From the NCBI GenBank assembly GCA_016946835.1, contig JACVTC010000196.1, forward strand, positions 80,001 through 110,000: a stretch of 30,000 bases of DNA, written 5' to 3'. This DNA is from Neocallimastix lanati (nom. inval.). Its lineage: Eukaryota > Neocallimastigomycota > Neocallimastigomycetes > Neocallimastigales > Neocallimastigaceae. Of this stretch, positions 23,288 to 30,000 are shown one piece after another. The notes below the pieces were generated by a model. That model saw only the letters and a list, made by a program, of their open reading frames with translations. It did not search any database and was not told the DNA's origin. Both the position numbers and the translations under genes were made by a program. Numbering within the stretch: the stretch's first letter is position 1; each line of letters starts with the position of its first letter.

Positions 23288-23825
23288 ATGATGATTTTAC
23301 AAATCCGACTAATTTATTATTGTGATAACCGATTTGAGTTATTACACCAGGTATATACATTTTAATATGTTCTTCTGGAAGTAAATTGTTTAAATCAAGT
23401 AAATAGGGTTCGAATTTTGATGTGTAAATATTGTCATAGAATATTAGATCATATTTTTTTGACTTTCTTTTAAATATTGAATCTAATAATTCTTCATAGT
23501 TAACAGAAGAAGTTGTAGAATTTCCACTTGACAAAAGATTTAATTTGATTGAAATATCTAAATTTTGATCTTTTGACAATTGATTAAATTCATTTATTAT
23601 AGGGGAATATAATGTTCCACCTCCATTTTGGGTGAATGCAATTGCGTTGATGACCACAGAGTATACTAAATTTTATTAATTAAATATCAATTTTTTAATA
23701 ATAACAATGATAATAATAATTTTAATGATATTATGATAATAATAATAATATTAAATTGAAATATTACCAATTCCAATTTCAATAAAAAATATAAATAAGA
23801 GAATGGTATAATATGAAGTAAACAT
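20726..23825 (-). CDS. Class C-like 7TM receptor with periplasmic-binding-protein-like ectodomain (5 exons)
   Basis: Spliced by eye as join of exons 23768-23825, 23301-23665, 22938-23109, 22669-22812 and 20726-22347. All four introns (102, 191, 125 and 321 nt) have GT-AG ends, and the phases add up to 787 codons including stop. Residues 1-20 (MFTSYYTILLFIFFIEIGI) look like a signal peptide. About 20-400 resemble a bacterial extracellular solute-binding (SBP) fold: AFTQNGGGTLYSPIINEF, YDLIFYDNIYTSKFEPYLLDL, and KTWDELIDTGQYIL. Seven hydrophobic helices follow at about 421-447, 459-480, 486-512, 529-548, 575-599, 609-634 and 643-668. The tail holds about 26 Asn near 717-740 and a Ser-rich end. 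The family is known to be expanded in gut fungi as G-protein-coupled receptor-like proteins, presumably sensing sugars or other nutrients outside the cell; the ligand is unknown. No in-frame ATG heads the long last exon, which supports the upstream exons. Confidence 0.88.
20889..20951. repeat. (ATT)n microsatellite encoding poly-asparagine
   Basis: A trinucleotide array inside the receptor's last exon, read on the minus strand as AAT codons. It encodes the poly-Asn run in the cytoplasmic tail and probably varies in length between strains. Confidence 0.92.
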
Positions 23826-23943
23826 TTTTTATTTTAATTTTTTTTTAAAAAAAAAATTAAATTATCTTGTTTTTAACTATCATATTACTAAAATTTATAA
23901 TTTAATTTGGAAAAAAAAAAGTTTCATTCATATATCCTTTTAT

Positions 23944-23981
<38 letters not shown>

Positions 23982-24335
23982 TACTTTAAGGGAAAATGTT
24001 ATATTATTTATTAATTTTCTTTTAATAAAATATTGATAATAAAATAATTTATAGTGCTTAATTAAAGATGATACATCTTTGATACATCTTTGTAAAAAAA
24101 AAAAAAAAAAAATATTATAAATTAAAATTATAATTTATATTAAATAAATGTATATATATTAAAATTTCAAAAAAAAAAAAAAAAAGATTTAAATTGAATA
24201 TATAAAATTTTAGGTTTAATTCTGGTAAAAATTTGATACTATTTATTAAATACTAAATTGGGATAAATTTTTGACTCTACATTGAAATAATAATAATTAT
24301 AATTTTTTATGATAAAATTTTAAATTTTTTTTTTT
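23826..24335. other. AT-rich region upstream of the receptor gene
   Basis: Presumed promoter side of the receptor gene. It has T-runs (about 23946-23976), A-runs and a short duplicated GATACATCTTT word at about 24070-24090. No recognisable element or gene. Confidence 0.5.
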
Positions 24336-24960
24336 TTATAAATAAATTGATTTAATAATGAATAAATAATAAATAATACATAAATAATAAATAATAAATA
24401 ATAAATAATAAATAATAAATAAATAATAAATAATAATAATAATAATAATAAATAATAAATAATAAATAATAAATAATAAATAATAAATATTAATAAATAA
24501 TAAATAATAAATAATAAATAATTGAATAATAAATAATAAATAATACATAATAAATAATAAATAATAAATATTAATAAATAATAAATAATAAATAATAAAT
24601 AATTGAATAATAAATAATAAATAATAAATAATTAATAATAAATAATAAATAATAAATAAATAATTGAATAATAAATAATAAATAATAAATAATTGAATAA
24701 TAAATAATAAATAATAAATAATTAATAATAAATAATAAATAATAAATAAATAATAAATAATAAATTATAAATAATAAATAATAAATAATAAATAATAAAT
24801 AATAAATAATTAAATAATAAATAATAATAATCAATAATAAATAATAAATAATAAATAATAAATAATAAATAATAAATAATAAATAATAAATAATAAATAA
24901 TAAATAAATAATAAATAATTGAATAATAAATAATAATGCTTAATGAATAATAAATAAATA
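24336..24960. repeat. (TAA)n/(TAAA)n minisatellite, about 600 bp
   Basis: Nearly pure AATAAATAATAAATA arrays with occasional AATTGAATAAT or AATTAATAAT interruptions that themselves recur, giving a higher-order pattern. The open minus-strand frames over it spell only YYLLFIIYYLLFI-type repeats and are not genes. Confidence 0.95.
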
Positions 24961-25612
24961 ACTTTTTTTTTTTATTTTTTTTTTTTATTTTTTAATATAT
25001 TTTCCATAAAATATAATAAAAACATATTAGAAATAGATTGTTCCTAAAATTTTACAATACTTTATTTTTTTTTCTTTATCTTTTTTTTTTTTTTTAATTT
25101 TTTATTTTTTATTTTTTTATTTTATTTTATTTTATTTAATTTTATTTTTAATATTAAATTAAAAATTTTATATTTTTTTTTATTATATATATATTTTTTT
25201 ATTTCTTTGTTATTATGGAACTTACAAATTCACCAAAAAAATAAAAAAAGTGCTAATAATACAAATAATATATTAATATTATTTGTATTATTAGCACTTT
25301 TTTGATATGATATATATTTTTTTACATTTTTACATATTACATTAATATAAACTTAATAATTATATGACTTTTAAAGATAAATTTAAAAAATTAATAAAAA
25401 TAAAATAAAATAAAATAAATAATGAAGTAATATAAAAGAGTAAAGTATTAATAAAAATAAAAATAAAATAAAATAAATAATAAAAAAAAAAAAAAAAAAT
25501 AGAAAAATTTAATAATTTGATTATTTTAAATATTTTGTTTTATTTTAAATTATATTTAAGAATAATTTAGTTAATATTTATGATGTGCTAAAATCAGTAT
25601 AATAAATATATG

Positions 25613-25647
<35 letters not shown>

Positions 25648-25802
25648 CATATTAATAAGAATTAATTCGTTTTAAATGATATAAATATAAATAAATTATG
25701 ATAAATTATTAATTATTTTATTATTAATTTTTTATCTAAATTAATGAATAAAAATAATAATAATAATCTATATCTATATATATAAATATAATTTAAAAAT
25801 AC

Positions 25803-25836
<34 letters not shown>

Positions 25837-26130
25837 ATCCAAATACTAGATCTTATTTAAAATCTAAATTTCTTAATGGTTATAAATTTGAATAATAAAT
25901 AAATAAATTATATTAATAAATAGCTAAATAAATAAATAAACCACATAAATAAATAGCTAAATATATAAATTACATAAATAAATAAATATATAAATAAATA
26001 AATATATAAATAAATTACATAAAAAAATAAATTACATAAATAAATAAATAAATAAATAAATTATATAAATATATAAATTATATAAATATATTATTAAAAA
26101 AAAAAAAAAAATAAATAAATAAACGTCCAC
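24961..26130. other. AT desert with a long palindrome and TAAA arrays
   Basis: No gene seen. Contents: T-rich tracts at 24961-25200; a perfect palindrome at 25244-25303; TAAAA-like stretches at 25391-25480; poly-T at about 25615-25647; poly-A at about 25807-25835; and TAAA/ATAAATAT arrays at about 25890-26090, close to the 3' end of the ankyrin gene. Confidence 0.75.
25244..25303. repeat. Perfect inverted repeat, 28-bp arms, 4-nt loop
   Basis: Left arm 25244-25271 begins AAAAAAGTGCTAATAATACA. Right arm 25276-25303 is its exact reverse complement, ending GTATTATTAGCACTTTTTT. The loop is ATTA. I checked every pair. It lies between the receptor gene's upstream side and the ankyrin gene's 3' end, at a distance from both. 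Confidence 0.95.
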
Positions 26131-28809
26131 TTATTCAAATAAAACCTGATAAAATTCAATTTCAAAAACCTCAAAATTTGCATTACCATTATTAATTTCA
26201 TAGGGTTCCTCTTCTCCTGAATAATTTGGTTCATCTGATAATTTTTTACAATCTCCGTTATTCAAAGAATTCTTTAATCCTATACTGAATAGGTTATTAC
26301 AAAAAACTGGGCCTTTACTTTCCCAATCTCCTATCGCCTCATTTCCCTTAATTTTATTATATATTTTCAGTTTTGTTAATGAAAAACAAAAGGCTTCATC
26401 GTCATTTTTACATTTATTAGAAGAAGTATATGGCATCTTTGTATATCCTCCAAATTTTATATTTGATTTCGTTTTAACGAGCACTAAATTATTTAAGATA
26501 TTATCACACAAGGAATGAAAAATAGCCGGAGTATTACCGTCTCTTGATAAACGGAATATTAATTTCAATTTTATTTTTTTATTCTTTCCATCTGGAGTTT
26601 CTTTCAACCTATTTTTAATTAACTGGACTTCTTCTTCCCTATTAATAATGCAACTTTTATCAATTAAATCAGTTTTTTGAAGTTTTTCTTCTAACTTTTT
26701 ATTTCTTTCCTTTAACTTATTAATCGTTTCCTTATATTCCTTAATCATTTCTTCCATTTTTTGGTTACTTTCCTCTAAAACTTCATTTCTTTCTTTTAGG
26801 GATTGATTCATTTCTCTGTTCTTTTTATTATTTTCTTCTAAAATTACATTTCTTTCTTTAAGGGATTTATTTTCTTTTTCTAATTCGATCTTATGGAGAT
26901 TACTGTCAGTACCTGTAGAATTTTTGGTATTTTTTTTACTTTTAGGTGTAGTATTACCTTCGATGGTTATTCCTATCACCATATCTTCTTTAACTGAACT
27001 CTTCCGTGAATTCTTAATTTCTTTTGGATCCTCATATTTATTAGTAATATTCTTATTTCCTTTTCCCAAGGTATTAATTTTTTCCTTATTGTAATTAATA
27101 TTTTCTTCCATCTTTTTATTTTTCTCTTCCAAATCGGAATATTTTCTTTCTAAATCAAGAATTTTTAATAAAATATTATAGCTATTTTCGTCCATTTTTT
27201 TATTTTTCTCTTCTAATATCCTATTTTTTTCTTCTAATTCACTAATTTTTTGTATATTTTCTTCAATATCTTTTTTCATAATTTTATTTTTTTCCTCTAA
27301 AATTTTATATCCTATTTCCAAATTATTAATATTCATTTCATTATGCTTTATATTTATTTCAATATTTTCTTTAAGGCTGCTAATGACTGTTGAATTATAT
27401 TTTGTATAGTTTTTTATAAAAGAATACTCTCTTAAATTATTATATATATCCATACTTTTACTTTTTTTATCATTATAATTTTCATTTTTTTCTCTAATAT
27501 TTCGGTAAATTTCCATACTTTTACTTTTTCCTTTATTCTTGCTATTTTCTATTTGAATTTGATTTTCTTTTTCAATTTCGTTTGTGTTCCCATCTATATT
27601 TCTTGATTTCTTTATTTTAGAATTTTTTTCTTTTTCTTCTACTTCTTCTTCTACTTCTTCTTCTACTTCTTCTTCTTCTTCTTTATTTGTTTTTTTATTA
27701 TTATCTACTCCATTAAATTTTTTTGTAAGCTCACTTTCCTTCTGATATTCAATTTTAATCCTTTTTTCTTTTTCATATTGTTTTAGTAATTTAAACATTT
27801 CAGAATTTACTTTGGAAATAGGGATATCCTTCTCGCTGAAATTTAGTATGAAATTCTTTTTTTTAGCATATTCCACAAACAGTTTTACCATTTCAGTATT
27901 ATTATTTAATAGAGGCCAATAAAGGAGATACCATCCATACGGAATTTCTTTTTCATTTAAATTTAATGATATATTGTGATTCTCTGCATACTCAATCAAT
28001 AGTTTAACCATTTTTGTGTTATTTTTAAAAGTAGCTTTTAATAGGGGATTCCATCCTAATTTATTTTTTTCTTTTAAATTCAGAGTTATATTATGATCAT
28101 TTGCATAATCCATAACTAACTTTACAATTTCAGTATTATTATTTATTATCGCCAACAAAAGAGGGTAATATCCATCTTTATTTTGATCATTTAATTCTAT
28201 AATATTATTATTTTCTTCATCCATTTCCAATAAAGTTTTAACTTCATTAATATTGTCTTCCTGAATTTTATTCCATAAATCATTTAATAATTCATTTTTA
28301 CTATTAATTTTCTATTTTTAATTATATTTTATTGAAAAAAAAATTTTTTTGTTTTTATATGTTTATAAAAATAAAATAAAATAAATAAAATGAAAATAGT
28401 ATTCGATGTTAATAGTTAATCAATTTTTATAGGATTTTTTACAATCATAAATTAATAAATATAATTAATAAAAGTTATATATATATATATAAAATTAGTT
28501 TATTTGAAAATAAAATAAAATAAAATAAAATAAAATAAAATAAAATAAAATAAAATAAAATAAAATAAAATAAAATAAAATAAAATAAAATAAAATAAAA
28601 TAAAATAAAATAAAATAAAATAAAATAAAATAAAATAAAATAAAATAAAATAAAATAAAATAAAATAAAATAAAATAAAATAAAATAAAATAAAATAAAA
28701 TAATAAAATAAATAAAATAAATAAATAAATAAATATATATATATATATAAATATATAAATATATATATATAAATATATAAATATATAAATATATAAATAT
28801 ATAAATATA

Positions 28810-28840
<31 letters not shown>

Positions 28841-30000
28841 AAAAGGGAAAAAAAAATTTTTTTTTTTTTAATACCTTTATTTCTGATTCGGTATTTCTAA
28901 TTTCTTTAAATTTTAAAAATAGTTCACTGTTATCTTTGAAAACAATATTAACTTTACCTTCTTCTTCTTGTTTATAAAAAAGATTAATAATTTCCGATTT
29001 TAATTTTGAAATATCTTCAATATCATTTTCATAAAAATTTAAAATAATTTTATGTTCACTGGCATATTCCATTATTAATTGAATTATTTTTATATTATTT
29101 TTACAGGTAGCATAAAGAAGGGGATATATTCCAAGAGTTTCGGATTTTTCATTTAATTCCAAGGGAATATGATTTTTATTTGCGTATTCAATAAGTAATT
29201 GGACCAATTCCATATTGTCATAACCAATAGCTTCCAATAAGGCATCATACCCATCTTCATCTTTTTCATTTAGTTTTATTATTATATGATGAGAATTGGC
29301 ATAGTTCATCAGTAATTTTACTATTTCAATATTGTTTTGACGTGTTGCCATCAGTAGTGGATAACATAAATATCCATCTTTTTCATTCAATTCCATAATA
29401 ATGTTATGATCATTGGCATATTCAATCAGTAGTTTTATTAATTTAATATTATTATTGGTGATTGCATGGAAAAGAGGTCGACATTCGTCCTTATCTTTAT
29501 CATTTATGATTAAAGTAATGTCATGTTCATTAGTATAATCGATTAGTAATTTAACTATTTCATTATTATTCCATGAAATTGCCTTTAACAGCGGATACTT
29601 TCCATTATTATCTTTTTCATTCATTTCCATAATAATATTATATTTATTGGCATACTCTATTAGTATTTTTATGATTTCAATATTATTTTCATAGACCGCC
29701 CATAACAACGGATAAATACCAAAAAGTTTATTTTTTTCATTTATCTTTAAAATAATATCATACTTCATGGCATAGTTAATCAATAATTTTACCATTTTAA
29801 CATTGTTTTTACGGGTAGCCATAAGAAGGGGATAATCTTCATATTTATTTTTTTCGTTTAAATTTAATATGATATTATATCCATCAGAATAGTCGATCAA
29901 TATCTTCATCATTTCTATATTGTTTTTTGAAATAGCATAAAAAAGTAAATCATTTCCCTCTTTGTCTTGATGATTCATTTCTAATATCATATTATGATCC
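26131..30000 (-). CDS. Ankyrin-repeat protein with coiled coil and TLDc-like C-terminal domain (partial at 5' side)
   Basis: Two long frames join as exons: beyond 30000 to 28875, then 28311 to 26131, across a GT-AG intron of 563 nt (28312-28874), phase 0 on both sides. Neither frame has its own supported ATG: the second is preceded by 27 in-frame codons of conserved sequence and then a stop. Exon A carries about eight ankyrin repeats of roughly 36 residues (NEKD..GKYPLLKAI..NN.EIVKLLIDY), plus a linker (SELFLKFKEI). Exon B has an N-cap (NELLNDLWNKIQEDNINEVK), three to four more repeats, a similar linker (SELTKKFNG), a Glu-rich stretch, long coiled coil (ILEEKNKKM, SLKERN repeats), and a final ~145 residues resembling a TLDc domain (LIFRLSRDGNTPAIFHSLCD, KFGGY, AFCFSL, FEVFEIEFYQVLF). 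Such ankyrin and TLDc proteins are abundant in gut fungi; function is unknown, with a scaffolding role inferred. The 5' end lies outside the window. Confidence 0.85.
28312..28874 (-). other. Intron of the ankyrin/TLDc gene filled with pentanucleotide repeat
   Basis: Donor AAG|GTATTA at 28874 and acceptor AAATAG|AAA ending at 28312. Most of its length is simple sequence: (TTTTA)n in the sense orientation over about 28509-28702, then TAAA/ATATAAAT arrays to about 28840. Reading straight through it instead would add over 120 residues of FYFILFYFIL-type repeat, which is not plausible coding sequence. Confidence 0.75.
28509..28702. repeat. (TAAAA)n pentanucleotide array, about 39 units
   Basis: Uninterrupted TAAAA units (TTTTA in the sense of the gene) within the predicted intron. 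The unit is the same as in the 13.2 kb satellite, but the conserved spacer is absent. Confidence 0.95.

Noticed and set aside
24336-24834. Two long open frames reading YYLLFI repeats
   Set aside because: Pure translation of the TAAA minisatellite. Absence of stops follows from the repeat phase.
24336-24960. CRISPR-like regular repeats
   Set aside because: Units are 3-11 nt simple sequence without unique spacers or cas genes.
25244-25303. Rho-independent terminator
   Set aside because: The organism is a eukaryote, no gene ends nearby, and the stem is AT-rich.
26131-28230. Second ankyrin frame as an independent gene
   Set aside because: It begins at a TTG; 27 more conserved codons precede it, up to an acceptor, with no ATG in frame.

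Overview
This window is almost certainly nuclear DNA of an anaerobic gut fungus (Neocallimastigomycota: Piromyces, Neocallimastix, Anaeromyces or a relative). The evidence is extreme A+T richness between genes, long homopolymer and (ATT)n/(TTTTA)n/(TAAA)n arrays, short introns with T-rich acceptors, poly-asparagine tracts, ankyrin proteins with the asparagine-rich YPLL..I..NN.EIVKLLIEYA repeat, a 7TM receptor with a bacterial-type solute-binding ectodomain, and enzymes that look bacterial. The genus call is inference; no rRNA or other marker gene is present.

Positions 1-5900 are a retroelement graveyard. On the minus strand, in order, lie a non-LTR (LINE) reverse transcriptase (1-1425), a decayed Ty3/gypsy integrase (about 1720-3085), a fragment resembling the tail of another LINE (3140-3420), and a second LINE (3500-5890) with remnants of its endonuclease and reverse transcriptase. 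A third LINE fragment is on the plus strand at 18780-20040. A Mutator-like (MULE) DNA element occupies about 13957-15410: a truncated transposase lies between inverted repeats, and these are bracketed by an 11-bp direct repeat.

Three compact, apparently intronless enzyme genes sit far apart in AT-rich desert: a GNAT acetyltransferase (7303-8004, minus), a pyridoxal/pyridoxamine kinase (10265-11110, minus) and a second GNAT (17433-17978, plus). The kinase and the second GNAT look most like bacterial (Firmicutes-type) proteins and are candidates for horizontal acquisition.

Two larger minus-strand genes become visible only after splicing by eye. The first (20726-23825) joins five exons in frame into a receptor of about 786 residues: signal peptide, periplasmic-binding-protein-like ectodomain, seven membrane helices and a poly-Asn tail. 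The second (26131 to beyond 30000) joins two long ankyrin open frames across a 563-nt intron filled with a pentanucleotide repeat. It gives ankyrin block, linker, ankyrin block, linker, acidic/coiled-coil region and a TLDc-like C-terminus.

The rest is simple-sequence DNA. It includes a composite satellite shared in opposite orientations by 6.4 and 13.2-13.5 kb, a 142-bp tandem duplication upstream of the second GNAT, and a perfect 28-bp-arm palindrome at 25.25 kb. There is no operon-like organisation. The genes share no obvious pathway, although the receptor and the ankyrin/TLDc protein both belong to families expanded in gut fungi.
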